Below, in pieces: positions 47,881 through 60,639 of a stretch of DNA of 64,000 bases. The notes beneath the pieces are model-generated. The model saw nothing but the letters and a program-made list of their open reading frames with translations. It was not told the DNA's origin and made no database searches. Position 1 is the first letter of the stretch. Each line of letters begins with the position of its first letter. Position numbers and translations under genes: made by a program. This stretch comes from Thamnaconus septentrionalis. Taxonomy: Eukaryota; Chordata; Actinopteri; Tetraodontiformes; Monacanthidae. The stretch is from NCBI GenBank assembly GCA_009823395.1, contig CM020507.1, positions 8,920,001-8,984,000 on the forward strand. The letters run 5' to 3'.

Positions 47881-50800
47881 ATGGGCGCGCGTGGATGGAG
47901 TTCGGCGCGCCTCGGCTTTGTCGTTTGTGGATATTTGGCGTTTTTCTGCGGAGAACTGGTCCCGCCGGCCGAGGCGGGCTGCAGGCAGAGGGAGAGTCCC
48001 AACTGCTGCACCGGCCGCAACAACGAGTGCTTTGAGTACAGCAGCAGGAAAACGGTGTGCTACTGTGACACCTACTGTCAGAAAACCAGAGACTGCTGCG
48101 AGGACTACCAGAGCGTGTGCCAAGTATCCGGTGAGTTGATCAATTCTCTGCTTTCCAGCTTGCACGCTGATTGTGAAGGGACGGGGAATTCGGTGTCGAC
48201 GCGTGCACGACCGCGGAGAGACGCCGGGGGGCGCAACAGTGAGCACACACATGGATGTCTCTAATGCGCCTGTTGAAAGCGTTTATATCAAGTGTGCAGC
48301 CAATCGCCCTAATTGGTTGTCTTGTGATTGATGAATTCAAATTTCTTCAGTTGACCTTTGACCTGACTGTTGAGGGGTTGCAAAAAGGAGTGTGCCCAGA
48401 GCAAGTCAGAAAGCAGCGCAACAGTGTCTTTTTGCAGGTGCAGGCTGCACAGCGAAGGATTGTTGCTGGCAAACTCTCCCAAAACGCCGGCAGCATCAGT
48501 GAGCTCCTTCCCTCATCCGGCCGCCTGCCTGCTGCTATATATGGACAAATGAGGTGCCCTGACACCATGGGAACGCACAGCCAAAGATGGTCGGGGATAA
48601 CCGAGCGGACGCGTCTGACGTGTGACAGGAGCAGCTCGTACAGTTACGCTGAAACGTCTCAGTTTCACAAGGAGCGATTATCTGTGTGCAGATAGACTCC
48701 GAGTGCGACCCTGGCCCTAAGTGCACTCTAACGAGCACCTGCAGGGTCGGTCGGCCCCTTTGGGTCAAAGAGCACTTCAGACGCCGCTGCCGCCGTCCCT
48801 CTATTTAGTAACGTCTGAAAACACGTACAGTAAGTGTTTGTTTGAGCGCTATCTGCGCTGTGATGTGCGCCGGCTGCCCCCGTCTAGACTTGAGTTAATC
48901 GCTCCAAAGGCTTGTGTCTCGGCCAGTGATGGAGCGAGCTTTAAGAGAGGACGCTGTTAGGCTGCACAGAGACAAACCACCTGCTGGTCAGCTCGCTTGC
49001 AACATGTCGCTGCTGCAGAGTTTTAAAAAGACAACAAAAAAAACAAAACCCCTTCCTTTTTCCAACAATTTCAGGGTTGTTTACTGGCTTTTATTTTAAG
49101 TGCAGTTTTACAACAGTGCGGTTTGTGGTTTCATAAGTAAAGTGAGTGTGAATTGGCCGTATACCAGCTTCACATCTGAGTTTTATTTGCTGAGAATGTT
49201 GGGAGTTATCAAGCGGTTGCATTTTGCGGCTCGTCAAAACGAGCTTGCAATTGAAGATCCAGTGTGTTTTAAGCTGTGAAGTGAGATGTCTAGACAGCTA
49301 AACATGCAAACACATTTAAAATATCATCTTGTTGAACAATGCCAAAACCCAGCAGCAACGTAAAAATTGCCAAATTTAATTATTGTTCTTAATTATACTT
49401 CCAAGTTTTCCTTCAGTTTAGCGACATAGAATGCAAAAAGAAGTCTTGTATTGCCATCTCCCTTAAGAAATTCACCACTAAGTTCTCAAAGAGGTATGTT
49501 AACACAGCCTGTATGGTCCAGCTGAGAGCTCAGGCAGCACTCCATCCATCCTGTGAGCCCGCCAAGCTAAAACTGAGGAGGATGAGCATCAGCCAGCAGC
49601 TCGGCTCAGTGCTGAGTTATCAGCGTCGGTGAGGAGCAGCTGCTTGGAAGACGGTCGTCATCTGCGTCGGCTCACCCGCTTGTTAGATGAGAATTTTTTT
49701 TTCTCCACTCCTGACAGAGGAGTCGCAGAGAGAATCAGATGACTGAGAGATGCAGGTCTTTCAGGCCTGAAATGTTTATTGACTTGACAAATATTGATGT
49801 TGGTGTGAGTCCACGAGCTGCGTGGAGTTTAGAGAGGTGTAGAAACAAATGGTTGCAAACTGTTCAACATATTTATGTGTGGTGCAATTTTAATGATTTG
49901 TAGACGTAAAAACCGTCGTCTTCACTATAAACTGTCAGAAGCAGTGCGGTAGAAGGAGCTGCATGGAGGAAAACGCACTGTCTAAACACAATGTGCAAAG
50001 TCTTCGCCTCAGTTTCATCAAAGCGCCCTCATGTTTTCCCACCCTGGCTGATCCCAGTCCCAGTCCCGCACCTCAGCAACGCATCACAGACCTTGTGTGT
50101 GTACTGTCTGTCTGTCCATCTGTCACGGTCTGTAATTTGGCGGTGTCAGCTGTGGCCTCGCAGAGAGCTCGGGGTGGGTGACGTCACACTGTTCGCAGCG
50201 CTCTTCAGAGCCAGACACAAGAAGTGTCGTGACAAGTTCTTCGCAATTGTTTGAGATTGTAGATTTAGATTGTTAGCAGTGCGGAGGTGGTTCCTGCGTC
50301 TGCAGTTAAAGGTGATATAGACAACATTTGTACCTCCCAGTCTGTAGGGGTCGCCCTCCTTCTGGCCTTACTACTCTATTCTACTGGTTGCCAGGCTGAC
50401 GCAACTCACTGCATGCTATCAAACTTGGAATGTCAAGCCAAGAATATTTCATGGAACCGCTATGAATTCTAAAAAAAAAAAAATTTTCATGCATCATCTT
50501 TGGTGATGTAAATATGAAAATATTAGACAGATGAAATATTGTTAGCAAATGACAACATGCAGTTGGATGCAGCTGAAATGAGACATTTCTGTAATTATGA
50601 CAAATCAGACAAAATGTACAGTCTGCAGTTGTTAGTTGTTCCCATTGAGTAGACCTGTGGAGCACTGTTAATATTTCACACTATTCATAGCTTTTCAGAC
50701 ACTTTCCATCTTTGAACTTGCACCATGTGATTGAACTAAAACATTTTTAAAGAGGAAAACAGAATATTTACTTCAATTCAGAGAATGTATACTTTTCTTT

Positions 50801-53800
50801 AAAAAAAAAAAATTTATTGTCGACAAATTATTATCCATGCAACTTTAATATTGTTGTACTGCTGTTGAGAGAGAGTTGGTGGTGCAGCTTGAGGAGATGG
50901 CCATTTGTGACCTGGCAGTGTCAGGTTAGATAAACAGCACCTGAATGTGATGTTTTTATACACCACCACCAAGTTTGGCCCTCAAACAACGAAACAACTT
51001 TTGGCCTATTAATTTTCACAGCAGTATTTAATGAGAGCAAAGTTAGGAGGCAGCGATACATTGGTTCCAGGTTTTCTTGGCTGACATCCACTAATGGTGA
51101 GAAGCAGAGAGTAAGTTCCCCACATAAATAAGCATCATGGATGGACGATGGTGTCATAACATCACCGGTGACCCAGCTGGGAGTTTCCTGTTGTGGGAGT
51201 AGTGGCGGAACGTCACATAATTACCCTGTCAGCCCTGCTGTACGTCTCTAATTGCTCATACCTTTCTGACCGCTCAGATTAAATTTGGCAGATTGCGGAG
51301 CCACATCCTCTCCTCTCCTCTCCTCTCCTCTCCTCTTCTCTCTTCAGTCTGTTTCTTCTCACTCACAACAGGAAGACGTGTCGTGTCTGCTCAGCGCGCA
51401 CCGGAGGTTTGCTCATCACATGTCACTCCTGCAGACACTCCTCCTCCCTCTCGTCTGCAGGTTGCTGCTACACCAACATTTCCCTGGCAACCACTCCTTC
51501 CTCCCCTTCGCTCTTCTTCCAAGCTCCCGGAAAACTGATTGTTTGTGATGTTTGCTTGAAAAGAGCCAGCTGCCAAATTACCACTGAGCTGACTGTGGGG
51601 ATGCTTCTGTTGGCACAATGTCATATTTCTCCACCTGGCCTCTCTGTGATTATCAAAACAAGCAAATAAAGAGTTGATTAATTTTTTTTTTTGTGAAGTT
51701 ACTTTTCTTGACTTGAAATAGTGAAATATGACATAATGACTGAAACAAAAACAACTTCTTGTTTTGTCAAACAAGTGTTTGTTGTTTCCTAATGGACGAC
51801 AACACGTCACGGCACGCCTTCGTAAATATGTCACTTTAAAATGAAAAACAAGGATGTTTGCATGCTTGTTGTTTTGGCAATAGCAAGGAACACCAAACTG
51901 GTTTGTGTTTCATTCCTGACTGACAGATTTTTATTTGATTCGATATATTTGATTTAGGATTTCAGTTTAAGATTAAGGTTCACCATGTAACTCACGAGTC
52001 TCAACTTCACAGTTTCATTTTCAATTTTCTTTACTGAATATGCAACTCACAACCGTTGTTGGTCCACTAATTCTGTTCTCCAGTGAGTAATCAACATCCT
52101 GCTGCTGGCATTAAAAGCCACAACGGGTCTTTCTTCCGGGTTTTTGTTTGTAATGAATCCTTTTATTAGTCAGTTTGCCTGGCTCCTCTTTTTCAGGGTG
52201 TCTCCAGGAAACATTTATGAGCCAGCCTGTTATTAGGGCTCAGCTGTGTTCCTCACCCCTATTAGCTGGCTTATGTTTCTCTGCGTTGCAAAACATTCTG
52301 TGGCTTGTCTGATGGGACCTCGGCCCAGCTCTCTACATGGGAGGGTAGTTGGCCCGGCGGCCTTTGGAGGTGCGGCGGCGGTCCCTCGCAGCAGTTTGAC
52401 ATCTGGGTCCTATCAGAGAGAGAGACGGGGGTGGCGGTCCGGCCAGGGGGTGGGAGAGTGAAGAGGAGGACCCAGAAAAAGGACGACAGATGGAGGGGAC
52501 AAGAGACAGAGTGAGACAAAGTGATAAAGGAGAGGAAGATAAAAGATGTTTGACAGGCAGGTCGTCAGTAGCAGAGGGGATCCGAAAAGCCAGATAACAT
52601 GTTGTGTAATCAGAGTTCGCAAATGCGAGCAGAAGTGGGTTGACACACAAGGAGATAAAGATGGTGATACAGCTGCCGCGGCAACCCCTGGATAAACTCC
52701 TCTTGCTCTTATCTGGAATCTTTAATTATATATATTTTTTCTTTTTTTTTTAACTTCTCCTGGCGCTCCAGTGCACTTGAATAACCCTTCCTTCTATGCT
52801 GAGTATTTGTTTCAGCCGGTTCTTGGCAGCAGTGACCACAGATACCCTCCCCTAAAACTCTAAACAGCAAAAACATTAACAATTACTCTGCACGCTTGAC
52901 AGAACATCCATGTTTAATACCTTCAATAAATCAGTCACAGCTCTGACTGAGGTGATGGATTTTCATGGTCTTAAAGTTTGGCTGGCAACTTAAGCTGGTG
53001 CTCATTTTTCTTGTTCTTAAACTCGTCCTCCCAGAGATTAAAGTGTTAGAGTCATAATTAAAAATAAAGGGAAAAGATTGGTCTCTCAGGGTATTTCTTT
53101 AAAACGACTGTGTGAACAACAATGATAACAACACCACCGCTAGTTTCCTGTGCTAGCATCATGGGTCACTGGTGATATGCTCTTTAAGTGGGGTTTTCCT
53201 TCCCTAACAATGGTGACGGGGTCCAACAGCGGCTGGGAGCTCTGTGGGTCAGCCTGTCAGCGGGGTTATCGTGTGGGTGGTGGGCTTGGAACACTGGTGG
53301 TACCAAAGAGGGAGTTGGGGGGAGGGTGGGCAGAGGGATCTGCTGCTATTAGTCATTGCCTTCTGACCTCTGGTGGCTTGAGGCCAGCAGTGTGGGGGCC
53401 TCCAGACAGGCCCTGAGTCCTGCTGGGGCGTCAGCCACAGGGGGTGACAATCCTGGTTCCTCCTTCTTGGGGCAGATGGTGGTGGTGGATAGGGGGGGGA
53501 GCAAGGGGTAGATGGTGGTGATGGTGGTGGATGGGGGGGACTTGGACTAGATGATGGTGATGGTGGTGGATGGGGGGACTTGGGGTAGATGATGGTGTTG
53601 GTGCTGGATGGTGGGACTTGGACTAGATGATGGTGGTGATGTTGGATGGCGGGAACTTAAGGTAGATGGTGGCGGTGGATGGGAGGAACTTGAGGAACTT
53701 GGGGTAGATGGTGGTGGCGGTGGATGGGAGGAACTTGGGGTAGATGATGGTGGTGGTGGGGGGGGGGGACCTGCTGACCCTGCTGACTTTTACTGGGTGT

Positions 53801-54818
53801 CTAACCCTCAACCCCTCGGCACTAAAGTGCAGTTGACTTTACAAGGGAGACGAACAGCAAATTAACAAGTGGCCCCTGCCGGCGTCAGAGGATGCAGCAG
53901 CGGGGGGAAGAAAGAGAAGGAGAGAAGGAGAGAAGGAGAGAAGGAGAGGAGGGAAGCTGATGTGGTTGCGGTGCTGCTCTGTGATTTATTTTATTCTCTT
54001 AAGAGGCCCCTGTCACTCTGCAAAGTCTGGGGGTTGGAATGAGCGGGAGGGTGTAATCTGACATAAGTCGCGATGGATCGGTGTGTGATCGACGTGCGTG
54101 TGTGTGTGTGTGCGCGTGCGTGCGCGCGCTGATCTGGGAAAAGCCGGCGTCAGGTGGGCAGCACTAATGTGCAGGAATGCAGAGATTCCACAGTGGCTTT
54201 GTTGGATCGGCCGTGTCACTGAGACACCCCCCCCCGACCACCCCCTCTCTTGCCCACCAAAAGCCCAACAGGACCATGGGAATGAACCCAAACGGCGGCA
54301 CCTTGAAAGCTCTCTCTCTTTCTCCAGCTTACACACACAGACGCACACACACTTGCGGCGCTGTGCTGCCGGCCAAGTGTGTATTATAGAGGCAGAGTGT
54401 AGATGACAAGGGAGGATTTGACTCAGTTATGGTATATTTATCCCTTTCAGCAGGTCCACTAAGGACATTGCAGAGTGTGTGCACCTGCTCCCTCTGCACA
54501 GCGACAGAGCGCCGCCCCGACGACGTCCATGCCCTCTGACGTACAGAGGCGTTTTGTTTACACTTATTAATTTGGGAGTGAGCCCCTCCGCCAGTTTGCT
54601 TGTGTGTCTCTGGAACAGCCTCTTCCGTCCTCAAACAGAGCTGTAAAACGTCTGTTGCTATTAAACGTCTGTGTTAAACGCGGCCTTGATTACGGCTGGA
54701 GACTCGGGGCTTTGATCAGAGCAGCCATCTCACTAATACGGCTTCCTCTGGCCTGATGTAATTGGCTAAATCATCTCACTGAAGCCTGATTGCTGCTGCT
54801 ACTGCTGTGTGTTTATGC

Positions 54819-54875
<57 letters not shown>

Positions 54876-57800
54876 GCATGGGCGTGGATGGTTTGGGTGG
54901 GAGGGCTCGGGGCTTGAGAGGGAAATCACAGCGAACAGGATGCAAAAATAAGCCACTTTATCAAATGGTCGCCAAGTCTAACTGGGGTCACAGACTTCCT
55001 GAGTCTGGGGTCTGGCTGATTTGAGATTAGCAGACGGTAATGAGCCTCTGCTGCCCACCTACCTGAGTTTGGGCCCAGTGTAATTTCACAGCCTTCCTTT
55101 CAAATCAAGACGCACGTCTAAAACACACTTTGAACGAGTTTACCGTGACAATAAAGAATTAGCGTCACTACTTGTGGCACTAGCAGCACCTCATACACCA
55201 GCCAAAACACACACAAATTAATATTTTTGGGGGTTCTTTCAAGCAGTTCAGCTTCAACCGCCTGATGTTTGCGGCTCCTTCCGGTTTTCCTTCTAAAGTT
55301 CGCTCTGTCTCCCTGCCTCCCCAGCAGCCATTGACTGCGTGGTGGGATCGTGGGGTCCGTGGTCCTCTTGCACATCTCCATGCGGAGTTGGCAGCACGGA
55401 GAGGAGTCGCCTGGTGTCCGTTCCCCCCAGAAACTGGTGGCACGCCCTGTCCTGACCTCAAGCAGCGTCGAGGATGCTTTGGGAACGACGCCGTCTGCAG
55501 CAGTGCCAAAGGTGAGAGCGGCACAGGCACGCCGGTCCGAGCTCTGTTGCATTATTCTGTGTCTGAGTATTCTATTCTTTTTCACCGATTTAAACAAGGG
55601 TTCAATAGAATAAAATGAAAGAAAATCATCGATCAGTGATAGACAGCTGCAGCTCTCCTTGCTAATGTTAATCCTTTTCTATCCAGTGCGTCCTGGAACA
55701 TAAGTTCAAAAAAGCAACTGTTTTGAAACATTAAAAAGAAATAAATCAGCCAAACACGTGGGTGTCGAGGACAATTTACACTTCACGCCCACTTCACTTC
55801 GAGTTCTTTGACTCGGCTGCAACAAATACGATGTGTTTATGCATTTGCCTCCTCAGAGGAAACAGCCATGTATGATAACCTCCTCTCACCTGACCTGCAG
55901 AGGTGGCAAAGATCCTGCCCGACTCTTTCAAGAGGAACTTCAAGGACCCGTGGAGGCGACCACACATGATGATGAAGGAGGAGAAGGCCAGGTAGGACCT
56001 TTATTATCGGCACAGCAAACAAACACACGGGACCACTTCGCCCGTCGCCACTGACCCACCCAGCCACTTTGTGTCTGCGGAGGCGGCTTTCATGTGCAGC
56101 CGACGTCGGGAGGGGGTAATTAGCACTGAGAGGAGGACTGGAGAACTGGCGGATAGGAGATGGAGGTCAAAAAAACTCTATTTTTTAAAAGGATACACAA
56201 TTTCAGTGTATATTTCACAGTCAAAATGTATTCAGACGACCATCCTGAAGGTCACAAAAAGTGATTTACGCAGCATAATTAGATACAATTAAATCAGAAA
56301 TCAGACCAGCACGTAAAACTAAGAATAAAGAAGGCATGTGTTACGGCTTACTGGCAAAACATTGAGTACTTTTTCATTTTTTCTTTCTTGATGCTAAATG
56401 GGTCTCAGCTCCCACGTCGCATCCAATTTCCCGGAACTTTCCACCATTTTTGAACGTTCACCAAGTTGAATGTGAAGGTTCACTGGAAGATCAACCTTGT
56501 GCTTCATTCGATCAACAAGAACACACTGATCCGAGCTCCCGCCGTGCCTTGAAATCACTCTGACTGCATAACACGATAGTTGTCAGTGACCGTTTTTGCG
56601 TCAGGAGGTTGACCTTAGCTGATAAGGCAGCTGTAATCCGTGCAAAAGGTAAATCTTCCCTTGCATGGACGTCGTCTCTGATTTGCTGATTGCAGATGTT
56701 CCCAGAACTAGCTGGAGCTGGATCAAATCACAGCTGGCCTTCTGACAGCCTGCAGCCTTTCACATCCATAAAAAAATGGACATTGGATACTTTTGTTTTG
56801 GCTGAACGACGGAGGAACATCAGGGAGTAGCAGAGACATTACTCACAGACATAACAATGACAATTGTAAGGAATTCAACGTGGATTAAAATTGAGGGGGA
56901 TGATCTCACACGGACATCAGGTGCTGTGATTTTTTTTTTTTCCCCTGGTGCTTTGTAATGAAACTTTTTTCGTTTTGGTTTTGGGATGGGTTACAAATTT
57001 TATGATAGTTTTTTTTTTTAAGGTATGAAGCAAAACAAGAAAATCTGCTGTAAGTGAATCCAGATTTCAGTGAGACATTTTGTAGTTTCATGCCTGAGAT
57101 TAAGCAGTCTGAACTGGAATCACAGTCAAAACCAAACAGCGGGTCCTTTTAATTGCAACTGGCGCACAGGCTCGCCAACAGAAAATGCGGCTTAGTGTTT
57201 TCTTTGACAAAGCAGCCCGCTGGGGATGCTGCTTTGTCACAGCCGACTGAGTCGGAGACAAAATAAATAGTGCAGCGGTTCAAAGGGGCTCGTCAGAGAA
57301 CACAGTGAGCCAAAAACAGAACCTTGTTATTGTTTCCAGTGCACGGAAGGGAGCCGCACAGTTACTGGGATACAGCAGGTGATGTTCGCACTGCTGGACC
57401 GTCTTCAAGTGGACAAACCCCTTGTTTAAGTTGTCTGATGCCCAACATTGCAGCTCATAACAAGCACTTGAAAGCTCTGCGGGATGACTTTTTGGTCTCT
57501 GAACTCAGTCTGAGGAGAGATTCCTTTTCGTTGTCGCCCAACCAAACCTCATGTGTTTTTTATTTGCCCGTTGTTCTGGCACACTTGACTGAATGATAAG
57601 AATCCAGAGAGCAGTCCAAAGAAGAAAAACACTGAGAACTTTGGAAGCGTCACCCGGCCTTGCTCTCGTGTCTCTGATTTCTGTAGACAGCCACTGACCC
57701 TTTTTCCTCCTTTCATCCCTCCTCCTTTCGTCCTTTTCAACAGCTACTGTGTGTACCTGCGAGTGAAACAGGCCAGCGCGGCGTGCAAACTCAAACTGTG

Positions 57801-58716
57801 GAGTGCGCATTTGGTGAGAGAGCGACTGGTTTGTGCCGAGTGTCAGAGCGACGCCATGTCAAAGAAGGACCGCTGTGGAGGAGAAGGCCTGGACAGCACC
57901 AGGTGAGCCTTGAAACCCAAACATAAATCTGGACGTTGAACTGTGTTTATCTAAAAAACTACATTTTTAAAAACTGCATTTTTTAAAACAAACTTTTTGA
58001 TCATTTGTACAATGAACAATTAAATGAAATAATTAAATGGACGCCTGTGGCAGCCACGGGCTGAAAACAAATAGAGGAAACAACTTTACTGTTGCTGCTT
58101 GTGCAGTGCCATTTAAGTGTGCGAGAGACGAGGTCGTCCAATTTGTTAACCTCAGGTTTCCCAGCTAAATGACCCGGGGTAGCCTCTCATCCGCCAGTCA
58201 TGTGACCTTAATGAGTGTGTCGAGTCACAGCTCCTGGCTGCAAGGTAACGGCGGCTAAACGTGGTGTTAACCATCCCTTCAAGTTTACGCAGCTCCATAA
58301 TAATGGCTACTGTTATCCCGACTAGCTGGCTCATTTCGATAATATTTGAAGTCTTTTTTTTTTAATTGTATGTTTATTTGGAACGGACAGGCAAATAGCA
58401 CAGTACAGCAGAAATAAAGGTAATACAGATAAAAGTACTTCCATTTTATTGTTTAAGTCCTGCACTCCTAGGAAAACCGCAAACAGCACTGGTTCCAAAC
58501 CAGTCATCCAGAGTAGAATAGGCTTTTTTTACTTGCCACCAGAAAATTTGAAGTCTTAAAGCTGTTTTTCATCATTACAGTAAGTTTTGATTTTTTCTCA
58601 CCCTCTCCAGGACATTCTGGTCAGCGGCGTCAGTCCCCGGCTGTCACGGCTCCTGGGTGCGGGAGTCGTCCTCCCAGGGCTGCCGGTGTCCCCCTTACTC
58701 TGTGCTCTTCGTATGA
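47881..58716 (+). CDS. sbspon: Secreted somatomedin-B and thrombospondin type-1 domain protein (SBSPON family), with a one-base frame break in exon 2
   Basis: This is a small extracellular-matrix type protein whose molecular role is poorly known. Five coding exons: 47881-48130, 55328-55511, 55901-55991, 57744-57902 and 58611-58716, about 262 residues once one surplus base is removed (human SBSPON has 264). A hydrophobic signal peptide spans about residues 11-32, with cleavage likely after PAEA. The somatomedin-B domain follows (residues 34-80, ending CYCDTYCQKTRDCCEDYQSVC), then a TSP1 repeat (CVVGSWGPWSSCTSPCG from residue 87, later CPDLKQRRGC). Exon 3 has a basic stretch (FKRNFKDPWRRP), and exons 4-5 form a Cys-rich C-terminal domain ending CRCPPYSVLFV. 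The start ATG gives the signal peptide directly. In exon 2 the frame shifts between the two halves of the TSP1 repeat, so the gene as given stops early. It could be a lineage-specific SBSPON paralogue rather than the one-to-one orthologue. Confidence 0.85.
51306..51343. repeat. (TCCTC)n pentanucleotide repeat
   Basis: About seven tandem TCCTC units in SBSPON-like intron 1. Confidence 0.9.
53473..53770 (+). repeat. G-rich minisatellite (VNTR)
   Basis: Tandem units of roughly 35-55 bases built on gtagatggtggtggtgg...gatggggggacttgg, about six copies with variable length, ending in a run of ten or more G at about 53758-53768. Open frames through it give Gly/Asp/Glu or Pro-rich peptides that are repeat artefacts. 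Confidence 0.85.
53908..53953 (+). repeat. (GGAGAGAA)n purine repeat
   Basis: Tandem ggagagaa units, about five copies, forming an all-purine tract of about 46 bases. Confidence 0.85.
54821..54874. repeat. (GT)n microsatellite
   Basis: Uninterrupted GT run of about 54 bases in SBSPON-like intron 1. Confidence 0.97.
55328..55511 (+). CDS. sbspon: SBSPON-like exon 2 (TSP1 repeat) with a one-base insertion
   Basis: The first half reads IDCVVGSWGPWSSCTSPCG in the frame inherited from exon 1. The second half, GGTPCPDLKQRRGCFGNDAV, is in the next frame. The incoming frame reaches TGA shortly after the WW of NWWHALS, near 55457. The switch point is the run of six C at 55423-55428 or just after it. 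Exon 3 joins in phase only if one base is removed. The acceptor is a tandem cagcag (NAGNAG), so a variant with one extra Ala is possible. Confidence 0.8.
55992..57743 (+). other. SBSPON-like intron 3, nothing notable
   Basis: 1.75 kb, donor gtagga, acceptor ttttcaacag. Generic AT-rich DNA with short homopolymers. The 389-base intron 2 (55512-55900) is likewise plain. Confidence 0.75.
57903..58610 (+). other. SBSPON-like intron 4, nothing clear
   Basis: 708 bases, donor gtgagc, acceptor ccctctccag. The part at about 58360-58440 (tgtttatttggaacggacaggcaaatagcacagtac) could be a repeat end, but I cannot assign it. Confidence 0.6.
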
Positions 58717-59120
58717 GCCCACATGAACGCTCCACAGCCTCGCACGCAGGGACCAGAGTTCCCTCGCCGCATCCTGCTCACCGTGGGGAACCCTGCCGGC
58801 CAACACTAGACCCTTCCGACTCAGATTACCGGACGGGTAACTCAAGGAGATAAGCAGCATCCTGCCACTTTTTTTTTTTTTTTGTTTCTTTCATCTCATA
58901 ATCTGTACTGTATACCCTAATGCTAAGCGAAACACAAGTTATTGCGTTTGATTGCAGATTATACTGCCACCTTATGTATGTATTTCTTCTCCAAAGCACA
59001 GCGACATGTATATGCCTTTATACCTCTGAATCTTTGCTATCTACCTCCATCAATCCGAGTGTATTTGTTAATTCATAATGTATAAATATATATAAAAATA
59101 TATTATTTTGCTTTATACAT
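58717..59120 (+). other. Presumed 3' UTR of the SBSPON-like gene
   Basis: Follows the TGA at 58714-58716. No AATAAA is seen nearby. Variant signals TATAAA at 59081-59086 and 59091-59096 are followed at about 59130-59160 by the GU-rich stretch tgtgtctgtgttttgtgtctatgtgtctgtgg, so cleavage near 59110-59125 is plausible. Confidence 0.45.
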
Positions 59121-60639
59121 TTTCTACTTTTGTGTCTGTGTTTTGTGTCTATGTGTCTGTGGAGCCGCGCAGCAGTTGAAACGCCAAACGGGAGTCGTGG
59201 TTTCAGTCCAGACTTGAACGGCCGATGCTGAAAAACAAATTTCTTGAGTTGATTTATCTGTGTTTTACAAATTCTTTTGTCCAACTGAATATTATTTCTG
59301 AATTAGAAGAGAGATGCCACCCAAAGACACCAACATTTTTTGAGATTTTTCAGAGATTTGGGTCTCAGTCTCGCATCATGGTTCTGTTTTCATGTCACAT
59401 TCTGTTGGTGCTCCATCGCCGACCACTTGCAAGTCTTTGCTGATTCAAAGCAAAAAATGGGCCCCAGATAATATTGGCAGAGAGGAAATGGGACCATTGG
59501 AGAAAAATTCAGTGTAGTCTTGTAAAAATAATAAGAATAATAACGAGGATGACGACAAATGTTCAAACGACTTTGCCTCCGATGAATTTCCTCCCAACAG
59601 AATCACTGTCTGCACAGCCAAATTTGCACTTCTACGTTCCTTTCTCCTTTTCTGCTCCTGCTTCTCATTGTCTTCTCCTGCTACTCCTGCTACACGTTAA
59701 ATTTAAGGAACAGGACTTGCGTCAGTCGATTGGCGTCAACCCCTCATCTCTTGTACTGCTGGTTGAGGAGGAGGACGAGTGCGGCCCGATCAGATGGCCT
59801 CCGTCTCCGTTTTTCCTTCCCATGTCTGTGTTTGTGTGTTTATTTATTACAAAACGGCGCTGATTTCATTAGTGCAGCACAGCATACTATGTTCACTATC
59901 AATTAGTGGGAATACCGATAATAAAAAAAAATGTACTACCATTTTTCCTCTCCATGTTTTCTTCTCTGTTGGCCTTCAGAATTGTTGAATTTACGAGCCC
60001 GTCTCGTTTCACTCTCTGCAGTTTAACCAGTGCCTACATGCAGCACCTCCCCACTAAATGGAGGTTCGGCGGTGAAACAAACGTAACTTCATGCAAACAT
60101 GTGGCCGTCAACGCATTTTTGCTGGATGCTTGCCGTTTCTCTTAAAAGACCACCAGCAAAAAGTCAACTAATGTGTATAATCCTGCTTTTACGCCACATT
60201 CTTTCACAATTTGGGGGTTTGTCTTGCTGTGACGTAACCCCAAGAGTCGACGTGAGGACAGGTTAAACACCAGGCTCGGGACTCTGGACGCTTTGCGTCA
60301 TCTAGAAACGCATCTGTCACTTGAATGTTTGTTGTGGACAGAGAACAGTGTAGCATGACATTGAAAAACCATTCCACTCTTCTTTTATCTTATATAGTTG
60401 AGAGAAAATAGGTCCAAACCCTGAAAAGCCATTTAAATCTTTTTACAGAAGCTTGTAAAAGTCTCCTGAAAAAAACACACAAAAAAGATTTTGTGTTGTG
60501 TTTCTTTGAAGACTATACTGTGCAGAATCTACGTCCTCAGGAAGACTTCAAAATATTTAACTTTGAAGATTTAAGATGAATTCGACAATCACCAACCAAG
60601 AAGACTATGACTTGAGGGAGTGAATAAAAGCCTCCTCTC

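Larger units (their letters stand above)
48131..55327 (+). other. SBSPON-like intron 1 (7.2 kb)
   Basis: Donor gtgagt and acceptor ctccccagcag. It contains (TCCTC)n at 51306-51343, a G-rich minisatellite at 53473-53770, (GGAGAGAA)n at 53908-53953 and (GT)n at 54821-54874. The rest is unique-looking DNA with no coding exon recognised on either strand. Confidence 0.8.

Noticed and set aside
53608..53865. A Gly/Asp-rich protein frame in SBSPON-like intron 1
   Set aside because: It translates the minisatellite; the repeat explains the frame.
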